In this document: positions 1 to 7,839 of the stretch, one piece after another | Numbering within the stretch: the stretch's first letter is position 1 | Layout of the letters: every line of letters begins with the position of its first letter | Source: DATLZM01 sp035559315 | Lineage (GTDB): Bacteria > Actinomycetota > UBA4738 > HRBIN12 | Reading direction: 5' to 3' | Assembly: GCA_035559315.1 (NCBI GenBank) | Contig: DATMBJ010000053.1 | Span: 1 to 13,777 of the forward strand | Length of the DNA: 13,777 bases | The notes under the pieces: generated by a model | What the model saw: the letters and a program-made list of their open reading frames with translations, nothing else | Databases searched by the model: none | What the model was told of the DNA's origin: nothing | Made by a program: the position numbers and the translations under genes

Positions 1-73
1 CTCCAGCGCCTCGCGGGCGTCGTGGAAGGCCCACAGGCCGAAGTCGAACAGCGAGGCCGAGACGACCTCGCCG
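1..73 (-). repeat. Inverted, diverged fragment of a malate synthase gene (chimeric left edge)
   Basis: Read on the minus strand, bases 72-1 encode GEVVSASLFDFGLWAFHDAR followed by EALE. This matches the malate synthase segment encoded on the plus strand at about 346-417 (GEVVSASLFDFGIWFFHNAR, then ELLE). Bases 38-73 are an exact 36-base reverse complement of 345-380. Bases 1-37 match 381-417 only partly (about 27 of 37), with amino acid changes such as L/I, A/F and D/N. The piece therefore comes from a related but not identical malate synthase copy, joined near a shared stretch GACCTCGCCG (64-73). An assembly or amplification chimera is most likely; a true inverted duplication is possible. 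Confidence 0.8.
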
Positions 74-1398
74 ACCGCCGGGTGGAGATCACCGGGCCGG
101 TGGACCGGAAGATGATGATCAACGCCCTGAACTCAGGGGCCCGGGTGTTCATGGCGGACTTCGAGGACGCCAACGCGCCCACCTGGGCGAACTGCGTCCA
201 GGGGCAGGTGAACCTCCTCGACGCGGTCCGCCGGACGATCTCCCTCGAGACCCCCGAGCGGCGCTACGCGCTCGCGGAGCGGACGGCCACGCTCCTCGTG
301 CGTCCCCGCGGCTGGCACCTCCCGGAGAAGCACGTCCGGGTGGACGGCGAGGTCGTCTCGGCCTCGCTGTTCGACTTCGGGATCTGGTTCTTCCACAACG
401 CCCGCGAGCTCCTCGAGCGGGGCACCGGCCCGTACCTCTACCTCCCCAAGCTCGAGTCCCACCTCGAGGCCGCGCTCTGGCACGACGTGTTCGCGCTCGC
501 CGAGGACGCGCTGGCCATCCCCCGCGGGTCGATCCGGGCCACCGTGCTCGTCGAGACGATCCTCGCGGCCTTCGAGATGGACGAGATCCTCCACGCCCTC
601 GGCCCCTACGCCACCGGGCTCAACGCCGGCCGGTGGGACTACATCTTCAGCGTGATCAAGAAGCTCGGGAGCCACGAGCGGTTCGTGCTGCCCGACCGGG
701 CGCAGGTGACGATGACCGTGCCGTTCATGCGCGCCTACACGGAGCTCCTGGTCCGCACCTGCCACCGCCGGGGCGCCCACGCGATCGGCGGGATGGCCGC
801 CTTCATCCCGTCCCGCCGGGACCCGGCGGTGAACGAGGTGGCGCTCGCCAAGGTCCGGGAGGACAAGGTGCGGGAGTCCGCCGACGGCTTCGACGGGACC
901 TGGGTGGCCCACCCGGACCTCGTCCCGGTCGCCACCGAGGTCTTCGACGGCGTCCTCGGCGAGCGGCCGAACCAGCTCGACCGGCTCCGGGAGGACGTCC
1001 GCGTGACGGCCGACGACCTCCTCGACGTGCGGGTGCCGGACGGGCGGATCACCGAGGAGGGCCTGCGGACGAACGCGGACGTCGGGATCCGCTACCTCGC
1101 CTCCTGGCTCGGGGGGACCGGCGCGGCGGCGATCCACAACCTCATGGAGGACGCCGCGACGGCGGAGATCTGCCGGTCCCAGGTCTGGCAATGGCTCCAC
1201 CACGGCGTCCGCCTGGCCGACGGCCGGGTGGTCGACCGCCGGCTCGTCGACGCGGTGGTCGAGGAGCAGGTCGGGAGGATCCGGGAGGAGGGGACCCCGG
1301 CGACGCTCGACGCCGCCCGGGAGCTGTTCCTCGAGGTGGCGACGGCGGAGCCCTTCGTCGAGTTCCTCACGCTCCCGGCCTACGAGCGGCTCGGCTGA
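1..1398 (+). CDS. aceB: Malate synthase A, 5' truncated
   Basis: Condenses glyoxylate and acetyl-CoA to malate in the cytoplasmic glyoxylate shunt. Family signatures read in order: RVEITGPVDRKM (from base 79), NSGARVFMADFEDANAPTW, RPRGWHLPEKH (from 301), a metal- and substrate-binding core with VETILAAFEMDEIL and GLNAGRWDYIFSVIKK, AFIPSRRDPAVNE, and the C-terminal GGTGAAAIHNLMEDAATAEI, which carries the family's catalytic Asp region. The stop is TGA at 1396-1398. The family is about 530 residues long, so roughly the first 80-90 residues are missing. The frame is open back to base 1, but only bases from about 64 on look native, because 1-73 derives from an inverted fragment; an ATG at 22 is therefore not a believable start. 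The 361 bases to the next gene suggest it is not co-transcribed with it. Confidence 0.95.
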   Translation, partial: LQRLAGVVEGPQAEVEQRGRDDLADRRVEITGPVDRKMMINALNSGARVFMADFEDANAPTWANCVQGQVNLLDAVRRTISLETPERRYALAERTATLLVRPRGWHLPEKHVRVDGEVVSASLFDFGIWFFHNARELLERGTGPYLYLPKLESHLEAALWHDVFALAEDALAIPRGSIRATVLVETILAAFEMDEILHALGPYATGLNAGRWDYIFSVIKKLGSHERFVLPDRAQVTMTVPFMRAYTELLVRTCHRRGAHAIGGMAAFIPSRRDPAVNEVALAKVREDKVRESADGFDGTWVAHPDLVPVATEVFDGVLGERPNQLDRLREDVRVTADDLLDVRVPDGRITEEGLRTNADVGIRYLASWLGGTGAAAIHNLMEDAATAEICRSQVWQWLHHGVRLADGRVVDRRLVDAVVEEQVGRIREEGTPATLDAARELFLEVATAEPFVEFLTLPAYERLG

Positions 1399-1637
1399 CC
1401 GGGAGCGTCCGACCAGCTGCCGGGCGAACCGCGCCTGGGCGTCGTCCGCATGGGAACGTCGGGTGCAGGCTGCTCACCCAGACGGTTCACGAGGAGCCGC
1501 CCGTACCCGAGGGCCCTTTACGTCCAGGGCGGTCGATGGATCGCGAAGACCCTGAACACGTCCAGCACGCCCTCAGGCCGGCCGAGTCGTCGCGTCATCG
1601 GTGATCTCGCGAACCAGTAGGGCGGCACCGCACGATT

Positions 1638-1656
1638 CGAACACGTCCCGTGTTCG
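1638..1656. promoter_or_regulatory. Operator-like inverted repeat
   Basis: CGAACACG, a 3-base spacer TCC, then CGTGTTCG: perfect 8-bp arms. The half-site spacing suits a dimeric regulator. It lies about 110 bases before the next start codon and has no following T-run, so it does not look like a terminator. It is not an actinobacterial SOS box, which has GAAC and GTTC only 4 bases apart. The cognate regulator is unknown. Confidence 0.4.
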
Positions 1657-1725
1657 GGCGAGGATGGGCGCTGGATCAGCCCGAGGGCTCGCCCGCGCGC
1701 CGCGAGATCCACGAGGCACCGGCCG

Positions 1726-1734
1726 TGATAGGGT
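1726..1734 (+). promoter_or_regulatory. Possible extended -10 promoter element for the Ddn-like gene
   Basis: TGATAGGGT carries the extended -10 form TGnTAnnnT, 26 bases before the ATG at 1760. No good -35 is visible at the expected distance. The placement would give a very short leader containing the GAGAAGG ribosome binding site. Confidence 0.3.
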
Positions 1735-1759
1735 GAGGTTCGTCGAGAGAAGGCTTCGC

Positions 1760-2260
1760 ATGGCTGCAGAGAAGGGCCGTCTCCCGCCTCGGTGGTTCGT
1801 CGTGACCTTCTGGGGCGCGCACCGCTGGCTGGTTCGAGCGACCCGGGGCCGTAAGGGGCTCTGGCCTCCGCGTCCGGGCAAGTGGGGCACTCTGCGCCTC
1901 ACCACGACCGGGCGGCGCAGCGGCGAGCCGCGCAGCGTGATCATCGGGTACTACGAGGACGGCGACAACCTGGTCTCCATGGCCATGAACGGCTGGGGCG
2001 CGCCGGAGCCTGCGTGGTGGTTGAACCTCCAGGCCCACCCGGAGGCGGTGGTCGAGCTCGCCGGTGGGATCCGGCGCGACGTGCTCGGCCGGGCCGCGGT
2101 GGGCGAGGAGCGTGAGCGGCTCTGGCGGCGATGGCGCGAGCTGGACCGGAACCTGGATGGCTTCGCTTCGCGGCGCCCGCGCCGAACGGCGGTCGTCGTC
2201 CTCGAGCCGCGCGGTAGCCAGGCGGGCGACACGCCCGACGCCGGGATCCGCGCTCGGTGA
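1760..2260 (+). CDS. Nitroreductase family deazaflavin-dependent oxidoreductase (Ddn-like)
   Basis: A 166-residue protein of the split-barrel DUF385/Ddn family, whose members usually use F420 or FAD to reduce quinones or nitro compounds. Visible family features are LTTTGRRSGEPRSV (about residues 47-60, cofactor phosphate side), YYEDGDNLV, and AWWLNLQAHPEAVVEL (about 85-100), followed by a helical tail with WRRWRELDRN. The start at ATG 1760 is chosen because AGAGAAGG lies about six bases upstream and the family similarity begins shortly after it; the frame is open further upstream but without family sequence. No signal peptide or membrane segment is seen. It sits alone between aceB and aceA with large gaps on both sides, and its codons look less biased (more CTG, GCT, GTT) than its neighbours, so recent acquisition is possible. 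The substrate cannot be told. Confidence 0.85.
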   Translation: MAAEKGRLPPRWFVVTFWGAHRWLVRATRGRKGLWPPRPGKWGTLRLTTTGRRSGEPRSVIIGYYEDGDNLVSMAMNGWGAPEPAWWLNLQAHPEAVVELAGGIRRDVLGRAAVGEERERLWRRWRELDRNLDGFASRRPRRTAVVVLEPRGSQAGDTPDAGIRAR

Positions 2261-2670
2261 GCGCCCCGGGGTGACGAGCCCATCGCGCGAGCGGGACCTC
2301 CGATGCGCGAGGCCGGCTCGGACAGCGGTCCGGCTGGGACACCGCGCCGAGGCGCGGAGCCCGATCCCCAGGCGTTCTGCGACGGCCGGGTCCTGACCTG
2401 GCCGCGATCTTCCAGCGGGGCGAGCCGTTCATCCCTGCGCGGCATCCTGGACGTGGTGGACGCCGGGTCGCCGCTCCCTCGGCTGATCCTGCGGGTTGAC
2501 AGCGTCCCCTCACCTCCGGCAGCATCCGTGATCACCATGGTCCGGACGACGCGCACGCCCCGCCCCGTCCTGGGGCCCCGCGTATCCGGCGTCGGAGCCT
2601 AGGCGCGGCGCCGGCCCCCGGCCGCGACCGCGCCGTCCACCGTCCCCGACGATCCCGCCCGAGGAGGACC
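2261..2670. other. Intergenic region upstream of aceA
   Basis: No supported gene. An open frame at 2303-2602 has no recognisable domain, low-complexity Pro/Ser/Arg-rich content and no good ribosome binding site, so it is not called. A TTGACA hexamer at 2496 is the only promoter-like signal noticed. Confidence 0.6.
2496..2525 (+). promoter_or_regulatory. Possible aceA promoter
   Basis: A perfect TTGACA -35 (2496-2501) is followed 18 bases later by the poor -10 match CAGCAT (2520-2525). It is about 150 bases upstream of aceA, and only the -35 is convincing. Confidence 0.25.
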
Positions 2671-3999
<1,329 letters not shown>

Positions 4000-4028
4000 G
4001 GGAGACGGGCGCGGGGTACGCTGCGGCC

Positions 4029-4952
4029 GTGGGAACCCCGCCCGCCCCGCGACGCCCGCCGGGGCCGAACGGCCCGCCCGGGAGGCTCCGCCGCGCGATC
4101 GCCGCCGCCCTCACGCCGCTCCGGGAAGGCGGGGAGGCCCTGGACGAGGCGGCCTTCCGCCCCTACGTCCGGTTCCTCGCGGCGGGCGGCCTGGACGGCG
4201 CCCTGGTCTGCGGGACGACCGGCGAGGGGATCCTGCTCCGGCCCGACGAACGCCGCGCCGCGCTCGAGCTGTTCCTCGAGGCCCGCCCGGACGGGTTCGC
4301 CGTCGCCGCGCACTGCGGCGCCCAGACCACCGCCGAGACCGAGGCCCTCGCCGGGCACGCCGCGGCGGCGGGGGCGGACGCCGTGGCCGTGATCGCGCCC
4401 CCCTACTTCCGGCTCGACGAGCGCGAGCTGTTCGCCCACTTCCGGGCCGCGGCCGAGGCGTGCGCCCCACTGCCGTTCTACGTCTACGAGTTCGCCGCTC
4501 GCTCCGGCTACGCGGTGCCGGTGGCGGTGGTGGCGCGCCTCCGGGAGGCCTGCCCGAACCTCGCCGGGCTCAAGGTCTCCGACACGCCCTTCGAGGCCGT
4601 GGCCCCGTACCTCCTCGAGGGCCTCGACGTCTTCGTGGGCTCCGAGCCGCTCGCGCTCGAGGGGATGCGGGCCGGCGCGGTGGGGACCGTCTCGGGGCTC
4701 GCGGCCGCCTGGCCCGAGCTGGTCCGGGAGCTGGTCCACGGCGGGAGCGAGGAGGCCGCGGCCCGGGTCCGCGAGCTCCGGGAGCGCCTCGCCCGGCTCC
4801 CGTTCCACGCAGCGCTCAAGGCCGTGGCACGGGCCCGCAGGGTGCCGATCCGCGAGGACGTCCGCCGCCCGCTCCGGGGGCTCGAGGAGGCGGAGCGCCC
4901 CGCCGTGGGAGCGCTCCTGGAGGCGGGGCGCCCGGCGGGCCGACCAGCGTAA
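4029..4952 (+). CDS. DapA / N-acetylneuraminate lyase family aldolase
   Basis: A (beta/alpha)8 class I aldolase that forms a Schiff base with pyruvate-type substrates. The start is taken as GTG 4029, giving 307 residues, the normal family length, with a weak GGGAGA ribosome site upstream. The pyruvate carboxylate-binding motif GTTGEG is at residues 62-67, the catalytic Tyr is probably Tyr153 (YEFAARSG, aligning with the family's YNxPxRTG), and the Schiff-base lysine is Lys182 in GLKVSD. The YEFAARSG motif differs from true dihydrodipicolinate synthases, so lysine synthesis is not assumed. Standing directly after aceA, a 4-hydroxy-2-oxoglutarate aldolase releasing glyoxylate and pyruvate would fit, but this is inference from context. 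The TAA stop lies in the loop of a large hairpin. Confidence 0.88.
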   Translation: MGTPPAPRRPPGPNGPPGRLRRAIAAALTPLREGGEALDEAAFRPYVRFLAAGGLDGALVCGTTGEGILLRPDERRAALELFLEARPDGFAVAAHCGAQTTAETEALAGHAAAAGADAVAVIAPPYFRLDERELFAHFRAAAEACAPLPFYVYEFAARSGYAVPVAVVARLREACPNLAGLKVSDTPFEAVAPYLLEGLDVFVGSEPLALEGMRAGAVGTVSGLAAAWPELVRELVHGGSEEAAARVRELRERLARLPFHAALKAVARARRVPIREDVRRPLRGLEEAERPAVGALLEAGRPAGRPA

Positions 4953-4970
4953 CGGCCCGCCGGGCGTCCC
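4925..4970. terminator. Bidirectional hairpin between convergent genes
   Basis: CGCCCGGCGGGCC (4929-4941) and GGCCCGCCGGGCG (4954-4966) form a perfect 13-bp stem. It extends to about 17 bp through one G-U pair, with a 12-base loop that contains the aldolase TAA stop codon. There is no T-run, as is common in high-GC genomes. It sits between the ends of the aldolase gene (+) and the OsmC gene (-), where it can serve both. Confidence 0.7.
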
Positions 4971-4978
4971 CCGCCGCG

Positions 4979-5542
4979 TCAGCGGACCTCGAGCGTCGTG
5001 GTGACCGGCACGGGGTTCGCGATGATGTCCAGGACGGGCGAGGTGTCCTGCACGTACCGGCAGAGCTCCTCGAGCTCCTCCCGGGAGGCGTTCCGCGCCT
5101 TGATCGCGCCCTTCACGCGGATCGCGGTGAAGCCGGGCCGCGGTCCGTCCCCGATCCCCACGAAGTTCCGGAGGTCGAGGTCGCCCTCGAGCTCGTACCG
5201 GACCTCCTCGAGCTCGTAGCCCCTCGCCGCCGCGTTGTAGACCACACCGACCGTGTAGCAGAACCCGAGCGCCGCGAGCACGAGCTCCACCGCGTTCGGC
5301 CCCCGGTCCCGGCCCAGCAGCACGTCGGGCTCGCACCCGACGAGCTGATGGGTCCGCGCGTGCGGGACCTCCTGCCCGGCGTGGACGAAGGAGGCGACCT
5401 CCGCCCTGCTCGTGCTCCCGCCGTCCCAGGTCGTCCCGGCCCGGAACGTGAACCGCGCGATGCCCGGGTCCTGGCCGATGGCCTCGATGGTCTGCACCAG
5501 GCGCTCGACGTCCACCCCGTTCCTCGCCGTCACCGTCGCCAC
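4979..5542 (-). CDS. OsmC family protein (peroxide-reducing family)
   Basis: A 187-residue OsmC/Ohr-fold protein. The core GPNAVELVLAALGFCYTVGV (residues 81-100) carries Cys95, and a second conserved Cys161 sits in ELCRYVQDTSPVLDIIANPV. Two cysteines in these positions are the family's redox pair for reducing organic or inorganic hydroperoxides, and both are present; Cys70 is additional. The N-terminal half (THQLVGCEPDVLLGRDRGPN) resembles OsmC-like proteins longer than Ohr. The start is GTG 5542-5540 with GGGAGG just upstream. An ATG seven bases earlier is out of frame. It probably belongs to the minus-strand redox cluster, though 117 bases containing a tandem repeat separate it from the membrane protein gene. 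The native reductant is unknown; the nearby thioredoxin-like protein is a candidate. Confidence 0.88.
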   Translation of the reverse strand: MATVTARNGVDVERLVQTIEAIGQDPGIARFTFRAGTTWDGGSTSRAEVASFVHAGQEVPHARTHQLVGCEPDVLLGRDRGPNAVELVLAALGFCYTVGVVYNAAARGYELEEVRYELEGDLDLRNFVGIGDGPRPGFTAIRVKGAIKARNASREELEELCRYVQDTSPVLDIIANPVPVTTTLEVR

Positions 5543-5595
5543 GATCCATCCTCCCTTCCCCGTCGTCGGATCCCCTCCCCGCGGACCGCTCCCCG

Positions 5596-5667
5596 GCCCG
5601 CGGGGCCGCCGCGCGCCCCCCGCCTCACGGTGCCCGCGGGGCCGCCGCACGCCCCGGCCTCACCGTG
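5596..5667 (-). repeat. Two-copy ~36 bp tandem repeat over a gene end
   Basis: Bases 5596-5631 and 5632-5667 are imperfect copies; on the minus strand both end with the same 17 bases GCGGCGGCCCCGCGGGC. The right-hand copy contains the TGA stop of the membrane protein gene, so one gene end and its downstream spacer appear duplicated. Confidence 0.65.
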
Positions 5668-6166
5668 CCCGCTGACCGGCGAGGATCCCCCGGAGCGCCA
5701 GGAGCGCGCCCACCACGAAGATCACCACCGCCAGGTAGATCAGGCCGAGGTGGCCGAGCGTGTCGAAGTCGTTCGGGTAGTGGGCGGGGAGCGCCACCGC
5801 CAGGCCGAGCACGGGCGAGGCCACGGCGCCCACCCAGGCCCACAGCGCGCCCCGCCGCACCCCGTAGGCGACGAGGAACAGCACGGCGAGCCCCGTCGCC
5901 GCGATGAACCCCGACACCGCGATGTGCAGGTGCGAGACGTATTCCAACAGGGAGGGGCTGAACGCCTTGATCTCGTCCCGGCCCACGCTCACCTCGTTGG
6001 GCCCGATCCCGAGCTCCAGGAACGCGTCGGTGAAGTTCCGGACGAAGAAGATCACCGCGTAGCCGACGAAGCCCACCGCCGCGAGGCCCATCAGCCAGCT
6101 CCCGGTCCGGAGCGCTTGGGTCGCCGCCCGGTCCTCCGCCCTCCCGCCGATCGCCGCGGTCGCCAT
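5660..6166 (-). CDS. Hypothetical four-helix membrane protein
   Basis: A 168-residue protein that I do not recognise. It has four hydrophobic segments at about residues 22-42, 78-101, 106-127 and 139-163, so it should be an integral membrane protein with both ends on the same side. Between helices 1 and 2 lies a polar loop (about 43-77) containing FTDAFLELGIGPNEVSVG and DEIKAFSPSLLEYVSHLHIA; His residues occur at the start of helix 2 (HLHIA) and in loop 3-4 (PAHYPNDFDTLGH). No Cys is present, so it is not itself a thiol carrier. The ATG at 6166 is three bases after the stop of the DsbD-alpha-like gene and has GGAGGAGG before it, so the genes are translationally adjacent. A role as membrane partner of the thioredoxin/DsbD-alpha pair is inference from position only. 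Confidence 0.8.
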   Translation of the reverse strand: MATAAIGGRAEDRAATQALRTGSWLMGLAAVGFVGYAVIFFVRNFTDAFLELGIGPNEVSVGRDEIKAFSPSLLEYVSHLHIAVSGFIAATGLAVLFLVAYGVRRGALWAWVGAVASPVLGLAVALPAHYPNDFDTLGHLGLIYLAVVIFVVGALLALRGILAGQRAR

Positions 6167-6169
6167 GGC

Positions 6170-6607
6170 TCATCCCTCCTCCGCCGCCGTCACCGTCACC
6201 TCCGCCTCGAAGGCCCGCTCCGCCGGCGGCAGGCAGAGCGCCTCCGTGCAGCCCTGGTAGCGGACGCGGCCCCGGATCCGCCGCGGCCCGGGCGCCGCGT
6301 CGGAGAGCGCGGCGAACAGCACCTCGACGCGGACCGTCCCGCGGAAGACGCGCAGCTCCACCGGGCTCCACGCGAACGTCTCCACCTCCGCGGGCGGGTA
6401 TCCCGGCGGGCAGAAGACGAGGTCCGCCGCCTCCTCGATCCGCACCTGGGTGGGGACGAGGAACGGCTCGGCCGGCTCGTCCGACTGGATGTGACCCCCG
6501 GGCGGGATCCGGAGGACGACCTCGAGCGTCGCGAGGGCGCCCGGGCGGATCGCCCGCGGCTCCACCAGGGCCTCGACGCCGAGCCACTCGCCCACCCGCA
6601 CGGTCAC
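6170..6607 (-). CDS. DsbD N-terminal (alpha) domain-like protein, stand-alone
   Basis: A 145-residue immunoglobulin-fold protein like the N-terminal domain of thiol:disulfide interchange protein DsbD. The signature is VRYQGCTEALCLPP, with redox Cys120 and Cys125 near the C-terminus; an extra Cys lies in VFCPPGYPP. In DsbD this domain passes electrons from a membrane domain to partner proteins in the periplasm. Here the membrane and thioredoxin domains are absent, and no signal peptide is visible (it begins MTVRVGEWLGVEA). The GTG start at 6607 overlaps the TGA of the thioredoxin-like gene (GTGA), so the two are probably translationally coupled. A cytoplasmic or unconventionally exported partner of the thioredoxin-like protein is likely. 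Confidence 0.82.
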   Translation of the reverse strand: MTVRVGEWLGVEALVEPRAIRPGALATLEVVLRIPPGGHIQSDEPAEPFLVPTQVRIEEAADLVFCPPGYPPAEVETFAWSPVELRVFRGTVRVEVLFAALSDAAPGPRRIRGRVRYQGCTEALCLPPAERAFEAEVTVTAAEEG

Positions 6608-7122
6608 GCCGCCGCCCCCTCCAGGAAGCGGTCGAGGAAGGCCCGCACGTGGACGGCCTTCGCGTCGAAGCGCTCCATGTTCAGGAAGTCGCGGTAGACG
6701 ACGACCCCGTCCGCGTCGAGCACGAAGTGGGCGTTGATGATCGCGACCTCCGGCGGCAGGCCCTCCTTGATCGGCGCGAACCGCATCGAGACCCCGCCCG
6801 CGTCGTCCAGGAGCACGGGGAACGTCCAGGCGTACCGGTCCACGAACGGGGCCATCGCGTGCGCCCCTTCCTTCACGTCGATGCAGACCACCTGGAGCCC
6901 CCGGTCGCGGTAGCGCTGCCAGATCTCCCGCTCGAGGTACGGGGCCTCCGCTCCGCAGTACGGACACCAGGTCGCCGTGAAGAAGATCAGCACGGGGCCA
7001 CCGCGGACCTCCGAGAGCCGCCAGGTGCCCCCCGAGAGCGTCGGGAGCTCGAAGTCCTCGACGGCCTCGCCGATCCGGTACGAGCCCACGAGCGTGACGC
7101 TCCCGGGTTCCGGCTCGCTCAT
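6604..7122 (-). CDS. Thioredoxin-fold protein (TlpA/redoxin-like)
   Basis: A 172-residue thioredoxin-fold protein with the active site WCPYC at residues 52-56 (Cys53, Cys56). The typical redoxin order is visible: DFELPTLSGGTWRLSEVRGGPVLIFFTATWCPYCGAEAPYLE, VVCIDVKEG, a fold-completing PPEVAIINAHFVLDADGVVVYRDF, and a C-terminal helix. Compared with TlpA/ResA it lacks an N-terminal signal peptide or membrane anchor, so it is predicted to be cytoplasmic. The ATG at 7122 is preceded by GAAGGAGG. It is the first gene of the minus-strand cluster and overlaps the DsbD-alpha-like gene by four bases. It is divergent from the ECF sigma factor gene across 132 bases and may share regulation with it. Confidence 0.88.
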   Translation of the reverse strand: MSEPEPGSVTLVGSYRIGEAVEDFELPTLSGGTWRLSEVRGGPVLIFFTATWCPYCGAEAPYLEREIWQRYRDRGLQVVCIDVKEGAHAMAPFVDRYAWTFPVLLDDAGGVSMRFAPIKEGLPPEVAIINAHFVLDADGVVVYRDFLNMERFDAKAVHVRAFLDRFLEGAAA

Positions 7123-7192
7123 CGCGCCCCTCCTTCGGTCTTCCCGGTTGACGGTCCTTCCCGTAGGGTCCGGACGAAGGCCGAGGAGCCGG

Positions 7193-7218
7193 TATTGCGC
7201 CTGGGCGCCGATGCAATA
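7193..7218. promoter_or_regulatory. Inverted repeat in the divergent promoter region
   Basis: TATTGC (7193-7198) and GCAATA (7213-7218) are exact reverse complements whose centres are 20 bases apart, about two helical turns. They stand out as AT-containing half-sites in GC-rich DNA, between the divergent thioredoxin-like and sigma factor genes. This may be an operator; no clear -35/-10 pair was found in the 7123-7254 interval. Confidence 0.35.
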
Positions 7219-7254
7219 AGTTGGCCCCGTCGGACGTCCCGGGGGTCGGAGCGG

Positions 7255-7839
7255 ATGGAGACGAGGGCGGCGAGGTCGAGGGAGGCGTTCGAGGCGATGG
7301 CGGCGGAGGCCATCCCCGGCCTGTACGCGCTGGCGCGCCGGCTGACGGACCGGGGGGCGGAGGACCTGGTCCAGGATTGCCTCCTGCGCGCCTACCGCGC
7401 CTACGCGACGCTCGAGGACGAGGCCGCGGGCCCGGCGTGGCTCCGTCGGATCCTCGTGAACGCCTTCCGCGACCGCCTCAGGAAGGAGGCCCGGAGCGTG
7501 GACGAGGTGGCCGTCGAGGACGTCGAGGACTTCTCCCTCTACCGGACCCTCGCGGAGGAGGACCCCTTCCCTTACTCGGACAGTCTCCACCTGGACTTCC
7601 TCCACGCGTTCGGCCGGGAGGACGTCCGCGCCGTGCTGCTGCGCCTGCCGGTCCGGTACCGCGCGCCCCTGGTCCTCCGCTACATGGAGGGCTTCTCCAC
7701 GAAGGAGATCGCCCGACTGCTCGACGCGCCGATCGGGACCGTCCTCGCCCAGCTCCACCGAGGGCGCAAGCTCTTCGAGCGGGAGCTGTGGGACTACGCC
7801 AACGAGACCGGCCTCCTGGTGAAGGGAGGAACACGATGA
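7255..7839 (+). CDS. ECF-type RNA polymerase sigma factor
   Basis: A 194-residue two-domain sigma-70 family protein. Region 2 spans about residues 15-78, with GLYALARRLTDRGAEDLVQDCLLRAYRAY and AWLRRILVNAFRDRLRK (-10 recognition and core binding). Region 4 spans about 126-185, with the helix-turn-helix GFSTKEIARLLDAPIGTVLAQL and the final RGRKLFERELWDY (-35 recognition). Regions 1 and 3 are absent, as in ECF factors. The ATG at 7255 is chosen because the family similarity begins there and GGAG lies upstream; the frame stays open further 5' only as antisense of the thioredoxin-like gene. The stop overlaps the anti-sigma start by four bases (ATGA). By analogy with such pairs it probably activates its own operon, including the methyltransferase, and perhaps the divergent redox genes. 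Confidence 0.93.
   Translation: METRAARSREAFEAMAAEAIPGLYALARRLTDRGAEDLVQDCLLRAYRAYATLEDEAAGPAWLRRILVNAFRDRLRKEARSVDEVAVEDVEDFSLYRTLAEEDPFPYSDSLHLDFLHAFGREDVRAVLLRLPVRYRAPLVLRYMEGFSTKEIARLLDAPIGTVLAQLHRGRKLFERELWDYANETGLLVKGGTR

Larger units (their letters stand above)
1399..1759. other. Intergenic region between aceB and the Ddn-like gene
   Basis: No convincing gene is seen. The region holds an 8+8 bp inverted repeat at 1638-1656 and a possible extended -10 element at 1726-1734, annotated separately. No T-run terminator was found after aceB. Confidence 0.6.

Noticed and set aside
1638..1656. SOS (LexA) box
   Set aside because: GAAC and GTTC are nine bases apart here, whereas the actinobacterial and firmicute SOS box has four.
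2303..2602. 99-codon open frame between the Ddn-like gene and aceA
   Set aside because: No domain, low-complexity composition, no good ribosome site, and the region has intergenic character.
5521..5549. ATG at 5549 (minus strand) as the OsmC start
   Set aside because: It is out of frame with the OsmC protein. The in-frame GTG at 5542 with GGGAGG upstream fits.
4460..6697. Long plus-strand open frame across the minus-strand redox genes
   Set aside because: Low-complexity Arg/Pro/Gly translation opposite the OsmC, membrane, DsbD-alpha and thioredoxin genes, which have clear families or membrane segments.
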